A stretch of 64,000 nucleotides of DNA from Cotesia glomerata (Eukaryota > Arthropoda > Insecta > Hymenoptera > Braconidae). Location: contig NC_058158.1 of assembly GCF_020080835.1 (NCBI RefSeq), positions 37,342,305-37,406,304 of the forward strand, written 5' to 3'. A program made the translations under genes and the position numbers. Below the pieces are notes generated by a model, which saw nothing but the letters and a program-made list of their open reading frames with translations, did not search any database and was not told the DNA's origin. Each line of letters begins with the position of its first letter. Position 1 is the first letter of the stretch. Of the stretch, positions 47,201 to 60,321 are shown piece by piece.

Positions 47201-50200
47201 TTTTTTTTTTTTTAAATTCTACTGCAAATACAATTTTTACATAATTATTGTTTGCTAATCAAATATCTTTTGTAATTTCATTATTTATTATATTATAATT
47301 TTTTCTTACTGTAAATAAGTAATCAACACTATTATTATAATATGGAGTGATTATATTATTGTCAACTAAAAACTCAAGTTCAAAAACAGTAACAATAGGT
47401 ATATAATATTATACATATATATATAATGGCAGTAGTATAATAATATTACAATATAAAGAGTTAAGAGTTAAGAGATGCGGTGAGAGGAGAAAAAAAAACT
47501 AAAAAGAGAGAGACTTACACTACCATGACAGTCAGTTTGTGAGTTTTAAGTTGTATTGGTTGTACTGCGCGGCGTATATTGTGTGCGGGCTTGGTTTGTG
47601 CGCTGTGCGTGCTACTGACCTACAAACATACTTACCTATGTTATATTATATATATACATACTGACTAATTTTAAACGTTTACGTCCTATCTTTACTCCTT
47701 TATAGCATTTTCACTACACGCTGTATGTAATACTTGTATACATATTTATTCTATTATTATTATTATATTATTCGTTTTTCCCGCGTAATCTTCCAAACGT
47801 GAATTTAATCTGAGGCTATGACCAATATCCGATATTTTTAATTTCATCTTTCTCCTAATTACATTAAATAGTTCGTTATCCTATTAGAAATTATTGAAAT
47901 TTTTTTAATTGGATTTATTTAATATTTAAAAATTTTGGTAATTATGATATTAGTTAGATAAGAGATATAAAAAGGAATAATAATAAAAAAGTATGTAAGC
48001 ATTAGCGGTGGGCATGTGTTGTCGAGTTGTTGGATGATGCGGGCTTAACGGATTTCTTGGTCAACAGTTAGACAGACGTATGAGAATTCGGAAGTTATAA
48101 TAAGTGTGTAGTAGATTGGGAGTATTTATGTTATACTATTTATCCTTTTCTTACAATAATATATTATATTTTATTCATTTATTATTAATTATCAACAGTT
48201 GATTTTAGTTTGGTTTATACTATTTATAATTTTATACCTTCTTAGGCGCACTCTCCATCTCAATTGACCCACTTGTTTAACAGGACAAAACCATGAATAT
48301 ATATATATACATATTATCGACGTACAAAAACACAATATTGTGTTAAAAAAAAATTTTTTTTTTCTTTTTTTATGCCACTTATTGTACATAATATCTTTAA
48401 TATGCTGGAGAAAGAAATGAGAAATAATAATAATTATTATTATTATTATGGTGACAATGAGAGGAAGAGGAAAGAGTCTGATGTATACGAAATATGTAAA
48501 AAAGACTATTATTCGATTTACTTTTATTTTATCCTGTATATTATATGGGTAAAAAAAAAAAAATAAATAAATGTCGATATAGATCCCAGTTGGCCGCCGT
48601 CATTAATTTATTCAATATATAAATTTATTCAGTCCCGGTTTCTTAAAAATAAATTTTTCAGTTCTCCTATCAATAATATATTTATAAATGTAACGCTTAA
48701 AAGACGTAAACGACCCACTCTTGATTTCGAGCCGGATGGTAAATAGCGCAAAACGTGAAAATTCATCGGCATTTATTTTATTTAATTATTGACTTTTTAA
48801 CGTCCTCATTTTATTTTTATTATTATTGTTATTAATCTTGTTTAAGATTCAATTTATTATTACAGTAATTTTTTTTTTTACTAAAGTTACTGGTATTTAT
48901 ATATTATATACAGCGTGAGTAAAACTCGTTGATCTCTCCTTATTTTCGCATGAATGGTCGCGTAGCTGAGAAAAATATAAAATATATATATATATGTATG
49001 TGGATATATGGATATATCTATATAACTTGTGAAACGGAAGGCCTTGACAAGGTCGAGCAATGCCGCTGTACATCGAGCATCCAGTGTTATGTGTAGAGTG
49101 TCGTATATACTATATTATACACACTCGATTATTATATATTATCCATTACTTTTTACAATTAAAATCTAAAATTTTTAATAAAAATTTAATAACGACCTAG
49201 AGTTTAATATAATCTTGTATTACAATAAATTTCATGAATGCATGTGTCAAAAAGTGAGTAAGAGAATAATGTTTCGAAAAAAAAATTAAATAAATAAATA
49301 AGGGATATATAATTTACATCTTTTAAGGGACGTTGAATTTGGATTGGATCAACAAGGTGCAAAGGTATAACGTCTATATTGAATATATTGAATTGTTGAA
49401 AAACTTGAAAGAAAAATGGGTATATAGATGGTTTATAGAAGTGAGGAGAGAGGACCATGAACAGAAAAACTATGGAAAAATGCCGATGAAAATGAGGTTG
49501 AGTGAAGGAACAAAACAAGAATTTCAGTGGCCACATTTACGTCCGCAAACTCTTCTTTGACAAACCACTGTAAATTTTAAACACCCAATGACACTAGAGG
49601 AAGCAGATAAGTCAAACTAACCTGCTGTTATTTCAACAAGTACAGGAGCATTTTCTCATGTTTAACAAGAGTCAAAGTATAAGTAATCCTACAACCTGTA
49701 CAGAAGTTATATTTATGACCACCCAACCTTACTTTACCTTTTTTTTATTTTTTTATTTTATTTTTATTTTAAAATGTCGCAAACGCTGTTGTCTACCTGC
49801 GCCTATTTCAATTGCTCGCTAAATTTCGACAAGTTGACCACCGTAAACCGTAACGCCGAACAACAAGGATACAAACACATTCAACCATAACAATTGCCTT
49901 GAAAAAAATAGTAAGAGAGATAAAGATAAAAATAGGAAACCGCATCTTCTAGCAGTTATAGTAGTTTTAGCTTCTTTTAGTAGTTCTATGGCTCTAAATA
50001 ACAAAAGAGATCCAAAATTAAACAGATACAACAGAGATGTACTTGCGGAAAGTACAAAAGTGGAAAGACCAAACCCGGTGGTCATTTAGTTACGCCAATA
50101 AATTCCACTATTTATTTAAACGCATTTTTTTCGTTACATTATTTAAAATTTTAACTTGATTTAATCTTTTGACATATATGCGTGGAGTAAAACAATTGTT

Positions 50201-52093
50201 TGCTAACCGGTATAGAAATAAAGGATAAAAAATCAATTGATCAATTTTAATGGATGTTAAAAATTAACAACATCAGCCACACACAGCGTGTCAAATATGT
50301 TTGCCACAAAATATTTTTAAATATCTTATATAAGTATACGCCGTACGAAATTGCGTCTTTTTAAATAACATTTATTCTTTAAACGTTGTATGTTGTATTA
50401 GTTTTGGTAATTTTTAAGTATATCTGAATGAAAACTAAATCGTGGAAACGGAGATTAGACGCGCCCTTTTTAACTTTACCTACAATATTTATACAATGCA
50501 ACTTTCGTGAGTCCAATCAGTTACAGCTTACAACTATATATACATGTATAGATATCTTCTACCGAGAAGTATATAGATAGATAATTTATGTAGGGTTCAA
50601 TAGACCTGTCACTTTATTTAATCCAATATATAGTTTTTTTTCTATCTACTACTGTTATACTCCATTATTTTACATTATATGTATATTGATCAAAAATTAA
50701 TTATTATAAAAAAAAAATAAAAATGTAAGGACACTAGGTGATAAATGTGATAACCATAATTGCCACACAACTCTGTAATAATAATAAAATAATTTAACGG
50801 CGAGCTGTATACCTTGAATAAAGTTACAATATTAAATATGATAATTAATATTATAATTGTTTTTTATGACTTGTGACAAAAGACCTAGTTTTTTTTTTTC
50901 TCGCAGAGATTATACTGTTAAATTATTATAATTTCCTTAATATTATTATTATTATTATCATTATTTTTCCAGTCAATTTACGACTTTAAAGGACACATGC
51001 ATTGACATTCTTTTAACAATTTGCTCGCTTCAACGATTTATTAGACAATCATTTGACTATAGAAATGTATTTAAAAAAAAAATGTTAGTCTTTTATGTAT
51101 ACAGTGCCTGATGAAGGGCATGTAAGATGTGTATTGTCGAGAGTCGCGTGCAACAACACATGGTTTTAATTTTGGCCTGTCTAAAACGCACACATAACTA
51201 TATTAGTTTTCTCACTAATAAATTATCCCTACTAGAACTGATATATCTGTATATATGAATGTAAGGTAACAAAAACACGTGTGTTTTATTGGTGGAGCCT
51301 AGTTACAAGTACCTTGGGTATACTGTCGACTGTTTTCAACGCATTTTGAGGAAAATTTATTCAGTGACATAGTAAATATTTTGAGAGGATTTAACAACAA
51401 CCAACATATGGGAATAATGTGAGCTAGGCGTGTGCCATGACCTTTTTAAATCTTTTACATACAGAAGAGAAGCACAGCATGTTATTAATTTACACATTCA
51501 CACTTTTATTGTTTTGCAAATATCTGTATGATATTCCAAATAAATACCTAACATATATATATATGTAAAAAAAGAACAACCATGTGTTTTCAATATTTAA
51601 AACTTTATAACCAATGAACTCGTCCAAGTTAAAAAACTATTATGCACCTTTAAGCTCTGTATACAAGATACAAGGTACAATATTTTTTTAAATATATACG
51701 AAGAAAAAAAAAACCCTCAATGTCATTTACAGAATCTTATTCTTTGTTATTTTATAGACATCAATAAAGTTGTTTTTTTAACTTAAAGCAACGGCAGTTA
51801 TGAAATTTTATATTTTGCGTGAAAATAAGGGACGGAGATTTTTACTTCGTTACGCAGTTTTAACTACAAGTATTGTAAATTCTTCACCAGTCAATTACCT
51901 TGTCATAAAATACGTATAACAATAATAATACTTTATGTATTTAAATATTTTATTTTGTATAATATTATTTAAAAAACAATAATTTTTTTTTATTAATAAA
52001 TATAGAGGGATTTTATTTTAAGGGATTTCAAGTAAAATTGTAACAACTCTTTTCCGTTGAAGGTTACAGTGCCAAGAGTTTAAAAGTTGTATG

Positions 52094-52128
<35 letters not shown>

Positions 52129-53400
52129 GAAATATCTTCTAGAGTATTTTCTATATTGACATAAGACCGAGTACAAGATAACAATAATACATATTTCAAA
52201 TGGGTAAACTTATTTTTTTTTTGTTTCGATGGCCCGAATTTTCTTTTTGAACAGTAGTACCGATTCGGGTTTCTCAGGGTTATAAACAGAATAGTAACAC
52301 AAATTTTAAACTGTAACGGTTAAAAAGGATTAACGTAAGTTTACTTCAAAAGAGTTTATGACTAACTTGAACGAAATATTTAAAAAAAAAAGAAAAAAAT
52401 GTACAAGTTTTTGCCAAATAATAACAAAAACAATAATAATTATAACAATAATAAATAAGAGATACAAATATATACGTATATGTAGATATTTTCGAGTTAT
52501 AATAAAAGAGCATGACGAAGAATGTGCTGAAAGCGTACGAGAATGGAGAATCCCTTTAGCAAACAACGTGAATTATGCTTTAACTGTACAAGTAGTAGTG
52601 CTTATGCTGTTGTAGTATATAAATATATAATATATAATATATAATACATAATAATAAAATAAATGCGCGTGTGCATTACTCGTCGCAATTATAATTAATC
52701 AGCTTACGGGGATCGGGGCTCAAGATAGCCGCAACGAAATTACGAAATTCATTGCCAATTAAAGTTTTAAATTGTCTGTTGCTCTAGCCGGAAAAGACTA
52801 AAATATACACTCAATATACAATTAATATATACGTCTACTTTTACTCTATTCGGACAAACTCAAGTCCCATAATTAGATAATTACTTAATTTTTTTTTTAA
52901 ATAAAAAAATAATAATAATTTTATCAGTTAAAATACAAATGACTTGGAAATATTTATGACAACGATCAATATTAGTCATTATACTAAATAACTAAACTAC
53001 AACAAATACCTTAAGGACATATTTACGTGATAAGTAATGCCCACACTAATTATCCATACTAAATATCTTTATTAAGGAAGACCTAATAGTCTAAGTGTAC
53101 TTTATATAGTTATATTATCTTGCCTATTTTTTTCTTTTTTTATTTTAAAGTTTTGTTTAAAATTAACATCCATCTATATATTTCCTACAGATTAATCAAT
53201 ATTAACAGTATTATTAATTATTATATTCAAATATACAGATAGTATTTATTTTTATATTTAATTTGTTGTTAATCATTATTAAATTGGAATAAGATTTCGA
53301 GATTGTATTTATTTATCAAATAAATAAATAAAAGTTTGATTATGGTGTGAATTTGTAAATATAAGATTTAGTTATTGGGAAGAAGAAGAAAATAAAAGAT
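44249..53400. other. Gene-poor stretch, about 9 kb
   Basis: No exon with conserved protein text was found. The region has many (AT)n and (ATT)n tracts and a poly-A run. A few GC-richer patches occur: 44690-44730, 45325-45420 and 47540-47625 (the last a GCGCGGCG/TGCGGGC/GTGCGCTGTGCGTGC cluster that could be a promoter). A short frame at 49333-49560 is Lys/Glu-rich, without recognisable homology. I cannot assign genes here; distal regulatory DNA or leader exons of the downstream zinc-finger gene are possible. Confidence 0.4.
52094..52125. repeat. Poly-A tract, 32 bp
   Basis: An uninterrupted run of A, the longest I see in the window. It could be the tail of a retroposed fragment, but no source element is recognisable upstream. 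Confidence 0.95.
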
Positions 53401-53450
53401 AAGAAGAAGAGGAAGAGGAAGAGGAAGAGGAAAAGGAAGAGGAAGAGGGG
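53401..53450. repeat. Pure purine (GGAAGA)n tract
   Basis: Fifty bases of only A and G, made of GAAGAG/GGAAGA units, immediately before a GC-richer block. Such homopurine tracts can adopt triplex DNA and often act as GAGA-type factor sites; the function here is inference. Confidence 0.9.
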
Positions 53451-53930
53451 ATTTTAGTTTGATCAGGAAGAGAGGCAGAGAGGCAGATAGGCTGGCAGCG
53501 GGCTGGCCAAGTTTATTCAGCGTGCTGTGCTGGTCTAGAGTTTAACATTGTATCGTATCGGATCTATCGTATTGTATATTGCAGCATTGTATCGTATCGG
53601 ATACAGAGGTGGGTAAAGTGGTGGAGGGTGTATGGTGGGGTGGTGGGGTGAGGGGGTGGGGGGCAAAAAGTAAGCCCGCGCGTCCTCCTGGTTACCTGCT
53701 TGGTTCTCTGACTGGTAGCCTCTGTGCTGTATGCTGTATAGTAGTAACTCTGTAAGTCCGTAAGTCCGTAAGTCCGTTGGTGTAGCCATGAGGTCTGGCT
53801 CCAAGTAGGGGCCTCTGATCGTACAAACCTCGAAAGGCCCCTCACAGTAAGGGCCCACAGGCCATCCAGTTCACTTCTTCTTCGCCTACTTTTACAAATT
53901 ACTCCCATTTTCACCGGCATTTTAAAACTA
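53451..53930. promoter_or_regulatory. GC-rich block, likely promoter of the zinc-finger gene
   Basis: About 480 bp of unusually GC-rich sequence in an AT-rich setting. It contains three tandem TCCGTAAG units (53758-53779), a G-rich stretch TGGTGGGGTGAGGGGGTGGGG (53638-53660) and a purine tract at its left edge. Overlapping long minus-strand frames here have biased composition and no recognisable domain, so I treat them as by-products of high GC. Placement upstream of the leader exon suggests a promoter. Confidence 0.4.
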
Positions 53931-54826
53931 CACCACTAAATTTTAATCACAGTTATTCTTGATTACTAAATAATTTACAAAAAAAAATTTTATTTAATTA
54001 AATTAAATAAAAAAAGTTTTATTTTTAAAAAGTAAAAGAAGAGCAAGTGGACATATCCGGTAAATAATTAATCATAAATCAATTACCAAGGAATTGTTTA
54101 CAAATCATCATCTTCTCACCGGGCTAATATAAATACAGTCGTTATCATCATCATTATTATTATTATTATTAATTATTTGATCTGTCAACTTGTTTAAAAA
54201 ACTAAAGACAAAATTCAACACAGTGATTTATATAAATAATAATTATAAACAACAAAAGTGATGACCAGTGGAATAAATAATAAAAGTTATTAATTTGAGT
54301 GAATAAAACTAAACTGTGGAAAAAATATAAATAAATATTGTCAATGAGGATTCAGAGAGTGGGAGTATTTAATGAAAAATCGGCAGTTATCATCAGTGCC
54401 GATTTATTTAGGACCTCTTCCTGATCGCGGATATTCGCGTGGTCGATCGGTGTGATAGATACGGCCAGCGAAATTTATTTAGAGTGTTATCCACGGAAAC
54501 CTGCGACCAGGAAGAGGAGGATAATCACTAGAGGAAAAATTAAAAAAAGAAAAAGGTGGCGAACGTGATTTATCATTATATTAGTTTTTGTTGATTATTA
54601 TTATCATTTAATTTTATTTAATAATAATAATAATGATAATTATTGTTATATTTTAGTAGTCAATAAAGTTAATAGTTAAGTTTATGTGGTGGACTATACT
54701 ATCTGAGGACCTGTATTATAGTGACTTTTTTTAAAAATACAATAAAATATATAAAAAGCCCAATAGGATTATTTTAGGCAAATTATCAAGTGATATATAC
54801 ATATATTATTATTATTATTAATAATT

Positions 54827-54921
54827 TCGGGTGACAGTGTCTCATTCAGTGGATAAATTCGTCGTAAGGGGAGGTCCCGCGGGCAACAACAATACCACTC
54901 TGGATACCACGCTGCTCCTAT
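54827..54921 (+). CDS. Probable upstream coding exon of the zinc-finger gene (5' limit uncertain)
   Basis: The segment ends at a strong donor (CCTAT|GTAAGT). In the frame that joins exon 58704 in phase (T|GT gives Cys), it reads VRGGPAGNNNTTLDTTLLL, a composition like the rest of the protein. The frame is closed by a TAA just upstream of 54827 and contains no ATG, so either an acceptor within 54850-54862 (GACAG or TTCAG) links a further 5' exon, or this is untranslated leader. Evidence is splice-phase match only. Confidence 0.4.
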
Positions 54922-57900
54922 GTAAGTTTTATTAACAATCAAGTATTTGGTGATTAAAAATTAAAGGGTTTTAATTAAAAAAAAAAAAAAAAAACGAAAA
55001 CTATGAAAAATAAAAATAAGGATAAGGTTTTAAGGTATTTCTGATAAGGTATTAAACGCGTAATATTAATACTGCCACTAGTATTGGTTCGATCCTTCCA
55101 TTGGTATTTAATTCCTGATGATGATATGTGAATGTGTGTCTGAGCGTGTAGTGTCCCGCGAACGCGGTGCCTCGAGAGTAGGTCAGTGTACCACATTAAC
55201 CGGTGTGCCAGAGAAGGGGAGAGAAAAGGGGGCTTCCGACTAGTCAGTTCCGCAAGTTACTATAGCTGATGCATATATATATATATATATATGTATACAA
55301 TATAAATATATACAGCCTCCTGCACGATCGACGACCACCGCAAAACCTGATTCCAACCAGAGCAATCCTTTTCTCACCATATATACCTATACATAGCTTT
55401 TATTTCTTTTTAATTTATCATTATTGTCTCTTTGTTCCGACTTTTTATTTTTTAATCATTCATCTGTTATATAGAATGAAAAAAATGAAAATTTATATAA
55501 TAATTAAATATTAATTTATATAGGTAAAGCAATTAATGATAAAGACTGTAAACTTGGTTGAAAGTTGCCAAAGGCCAAGGTTAATTATTCCCAACTGTTA
55601 TATTAGTTTGTATCTATAATAACAATAACTCTTTCCTTTTTTCACACAACATCTCCTCGTTTCTACTCATCATCAGATACATAGGTATATACAATCTACA
55701 TATTATGATATATACAACCAAGGATATATATATATGCCTTTTAACCTTTACCTCGATCTACGTGGTGTCGCACTTTCTCCGTTGACCAAGCCATACCAGG
55801 TCACATCCCCCTCTGCAGAAACTTTTTTTTTTTTTAAATTCTTCATTTAACTTGTAAAAACAAAAAAAAAATCAAGATTCTTTCTCTTTATTCTATTATA
55901 AAATTTTAACAACAGTCGTAAAAAATTTTAACGCATATCTGAATTTAATTGTTACTGGGCTCTGAAATATACGACGAATTTTTTTTTCCGACGGTTTGTC
56001 GTCGTAACGAGTACACATGTGTACATGAGGAAGTAATGTATGTTTTATGATGCTGTTCGCAAAGAAAGGAGGACAGCAGCAAAACCAGCAAAAGCCAAAT
56101 AGCACCCACATACTTTTTTTTTTTTACATTTATTCAACTAAAACTCACTATTAACATTATCATTAGCTAAATTTATTTATATCGACAAATAAATAATTAA
56201 CTGTATTATCTGATTTTAAATATTATAGACTATAAATATAGCAAGTCTGTGTAATGTATATACATTATACATACATTGTCTGTGCAATTTATCTGGCATT
56301 AAACTCACCGCACATTACACGCGTTGAAATTTCTTTTTTCTTACTTCAGCCCACATATATACTCGTCATAATTTGTCTATCGTTTTATTTTGTTGATTGA
56401 ATAAAATTTAATACCAGCACTATACACGGAAATTATTTTACGGATAATACCCTCATTTTTTTAAGGAAAAAAAAAAAATAGGTTTTATCGTTCTCAATAT
56501 CATTGAGTATAAATAAATATATAAGTATGTAATGGGAAAGTTGTCGAATACGATGACCGAAATATCAGTAGCAGTAACAGACACCTGCGTTTACAATCTT
56601 TTTTATATTTTATTATACTGTAACCAAATGTTAATAATCGATATCCTCTTTGATGTATTATTCATTTACTGTCGCATTTTTATACCAATAATATGTAATA
56701 TCATTTTTATATAATCATTTATTTAGTAGATATTAGAAATAATTAGAATAAAATTGGAGATAAATAAATCATCAAGTAATGATAAAAAATTATGATAGTT
56801 CAATTTTGAGGTCTGTGTTGAGACATCTGGACAATAAATAAAGTAAATTATTGCCAACAGATGTAGGTTGATGAGTAGGTTATATTTTATATGTATTCCA
56901 TATAGTTGTCAATTCGCACGCGCTATTTTCCACAATGAAAAGGAAAGCAAACTCCATCCATTCGAAAAAATTCTGAATGTGTGTGTGTGTATAATTATTT
57001 ATATATAAATTTGACAAGTATAAGCTTGGATGAACTACAGTAGTGGAGAAGCTATTGGCTGTCGGCGGGTTAACGGTACTCTGTTCTACTTATCGTTGAG
57101 TTGAGCTAAGCCGGCGATTCTCTCATACAAATACATACGTACTTATTATTGTTATTATTATTATTATTATTATATACAGCCTGCAACACGTCTGCGGACA
57201 GACCAGAACCATGACGCACGTGTGCTTAAAATCAACCATACACATTCACACGAAACTTATCACACGTGTGTACATATATATATATATATAATACAATTAA
57301 AATTAACACTGTGTACATCATATAACATAGAGTAACAATCAGTATGCCACCCGAGATGGTGTTATATGCTGTTTTTATTTTTGTTTTTTTCATTTGAAAT
57401 ACCTTCAATATATTATGCCTCTTGAAATTATTTTATAAATTTTATTTTACTGTCATACACCGTAAAATCTGATGATTCCAACAATAATGACAATTGTCAT
57501 GTACTTAAGTACTTGGATATTGTACAGTACGGGATATTGAGTTGGTTACAGTACACAAAAGATGATCTGCTTGATGGAATGCTGAGTCACTTTCCTCTCG
57601 TTAAAGTGGGTCACCTGTAGAAACTATATATGTATATTTATAAAGGATTATTCTGATGATAATTATTATCTGTAATAAGTTATTTATCTATATTAGGCAC
57701 AAGTGAGCTTTTTAAAAATAAATAACTCTTTATACCGAATTTTGAATTATGATATCAATAATTGATCCTGATTGTTGATAGTGTATATTCCGTGTATACC
57801 GTGTATAGTACCTAGTAATCCCATTGATAAGTAGCTCACCATTGTCGTAGGCCGGATTAAAATAATAGTAAACTCCTTTCTCTCTTTATCACTGACAAAA

Positions 57901-58703
57901 CGGAGCAAGCTAAAGATTGTTAATGTACCGACGCCACTGTGTATGTAATATATATATATGTGTTGATGTCCTGGTGTGCTCGTGTGCTGGATAACGGTAC
58001 AATCAAGTCACGTCACGGCTCTACAATCTCTCCCGCCACTATTTTTAATGCCGCCACCGCTTATTTGCCATTCCTGTACTTATACTGGTTAGGTTGAGCT
58101 CTCAACTTTACGAGGAATAAAAGCATCGACAAGGACGCACTCTAACACTGTAACCCAACTATATATAACTATATATAACGACAAGGACGGTGACCTGAGG
58201 GAAGGTTGTACTCAAATAACAACTCACTACCACTACTACCGTATTTTCTTCCTTTTCTCATCCTTATTTCAATTATGCCAATTGTTAAATTATCCTTATT
58301 TTTATTTTATTTAAATAATTAGTAGTTTGCTAAATTTTATCGTATAATAATAATAATAATAATAAAGTATATATACACACATTGATATTACATATAGAAG
58401 AATTTAACCGTGTAGTGACTACGGGTAGTGTGCCACTAACCTAGTTAGTTGGAGCAAGCCTTTTTATTTCTTTAAATTTTTTATTTTATTTTTCTTTTTC
58501 ACTGACGTATGAGGAAGAGAAAGAGATGAGTCGCTTGGTGTTGGCACCTAACTATAGATTCTGTTTATATATATATATATATCATTGCATTGTTATTATT
58601 ATTATTATTTTCTGGTAATCAATCCTTATTAGTATTTAACACATATTAATGTGATAGTTGGAAATGAGATTTAAATAAATATTTAAAATTTTAAATGTTA
58701 CAG
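54922..58703 (+). other. Intron of the zinc-finger gene
   Basis: 3.8 kb between the donor at 54922 and the acceptor TTACAG at 58698-58703. AT-rich with many (AT)n tracts; no conserved exon found. Alternative first exons could lie here, for example in the GC-richer patches near 55320-55390, 57050-57110 and 57180-57250, but none could be fixed. Confidence 0.4.
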
Positions 58704-58880
58704 GTCCCCGCGGCGCCGTTGGCGGTTGCAACACCCCCGGCAGTAGAGTGGATCCCTGGTGGAATCCTGGTTCCCTCTTCCCAACTGTCTCGACACCAGG
58801 ACCACCTAAAATTGACGAGGGACCTACGGGAATAATAAATCAACATCAACAGTACTGTGGTCAGCAGCAGCAGCTGCAGC

Positions 58881-58923
<43 letters not shown>

Positions 58924-60251
58924 CCAACACCAACATCAACACCAACACCAACAACACCAGCAACAACAACAACAACAACAACAAAATAATAATCGTAATA
59001 CGTCTAGCCCTATTTTAACGTATTCATTTTTATCATCAACTATTCAACAACAACACTCTTATGATCAGTTGAACAACAATAACGATAATCAAGAAATAAA
59101 TAAAAATTTGTGCTCATCATTGAATATTGTTTCTGGAACAACGAGTCCACCGATATTATCTTCGTCACCGTCATCGTCGTCGTCGACATCGTCAATATTA
59201 TCCTCGGTATCATCATTAACGTCAAGCTTCTGCCAAATAGATTCATTGACAAATCACTCAAACAGGTGTACCTCAGATGTTTTAAGACTACCTACTACCC
59301 AAAGTACCTGTAATAATTTATACGGCACTAACGCTACGAATTTATCTTTAAAACAAACAGATAACGTTCTATCCAACCTGCTTGCCCCGAAATCATCAGA
59401 TTCCTCGCATATTACGCGAGGAATCAATCACCACCATAACCATAGTCATAGTCATAATCATAATCATAATCATAATCATAATCATAATCATAATCAATCT
59501 GGTAGTGTTGCTGCTACTGCTGGAAGTAATCGAACAGTATTATCATCTTTATTAACAGCAGCAGCAGCCGCCGCCGCAGCAGCAGTAGCCGCTGAAGTGG
59601 TAACAACAACTACTTCATTAACAACAACCACAACAACAGCAGCAACAACTATAACACCAGGTTCACCAATTGCTATTTCAACTTCAACTTCACCAATAAC
59701 AACAACAACAACGAATAGTTTAGACTATGCGACCGATTCGACTGCCTCAACATCTATTGCTAGTATTATAAGAAATTCAAGTGAAAATACATTAGATACA
59801 ACGACAATAACAACAACAACAACAACAACAACAACGACAACAAAAACAACATTGTCTTCACCAACCTCATCAACTTCGTCACGAGATTCATTAACGGGTA
59901 TTCTTTCGTCACTTAATGTAAGAATTAAATCAGAACCAACAGCTCAAGGAAATAATAGCAATCATAATATTAATAATGAAACGATAGATGATTTGAATAA
60001 TTCGACACAATCAGGATATTGTACATCACTATTGAGTTCTTTACTCTCAACATCAAGAATATCATCAAATACATCCGATGCAATAAATAACAATATACAC
60101 AATAACAGCAATAATCAAGATAGTAATAATATTAAAGTTGAATATTCGTTAAATGTACCATCACCTCAGGGTAATGTTTTACAAGTTACTGAAGAAAATT
60201 TAACAGCTACATCACCTTACGATATAATAAGCACCAGTGGTCAATCGCTTC

Positions 60252-60283
<32 letters not shown>

Positions 60284-60289
60284 CACCAT

Positions 60290-60321
<32 letters not shown>

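Noticed and set aside
51103..51200. CCTGATGAAGG...GTCGAGAGTCGCGTG segment resembling retroelement or hammerhead-like cores.
   Set aside because: The conserved GAAA of a hammerhead is missing, no termini or reverse transcriptase were found, and the similarity is short.
53535..53920. Two overlapping long minus-strand open frames (107 and 118 codons) that look gene-like by length.
   Set aside because: They overlap each other in different frames within the GC-rich block, where stops are rare by composition. No domain, signal peptide or splice context was recognisable.
54311..54460. ATG-started frames in the leader region (MRIQRVGVFNEK..., MKNRQLSSVPIY...) as the zinc-finger start.
   Set aside because: The first stops before any good donor; the second would need a weak GTCGAT donor to reach the required phase. 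They were left as possible upstream ORFs only.
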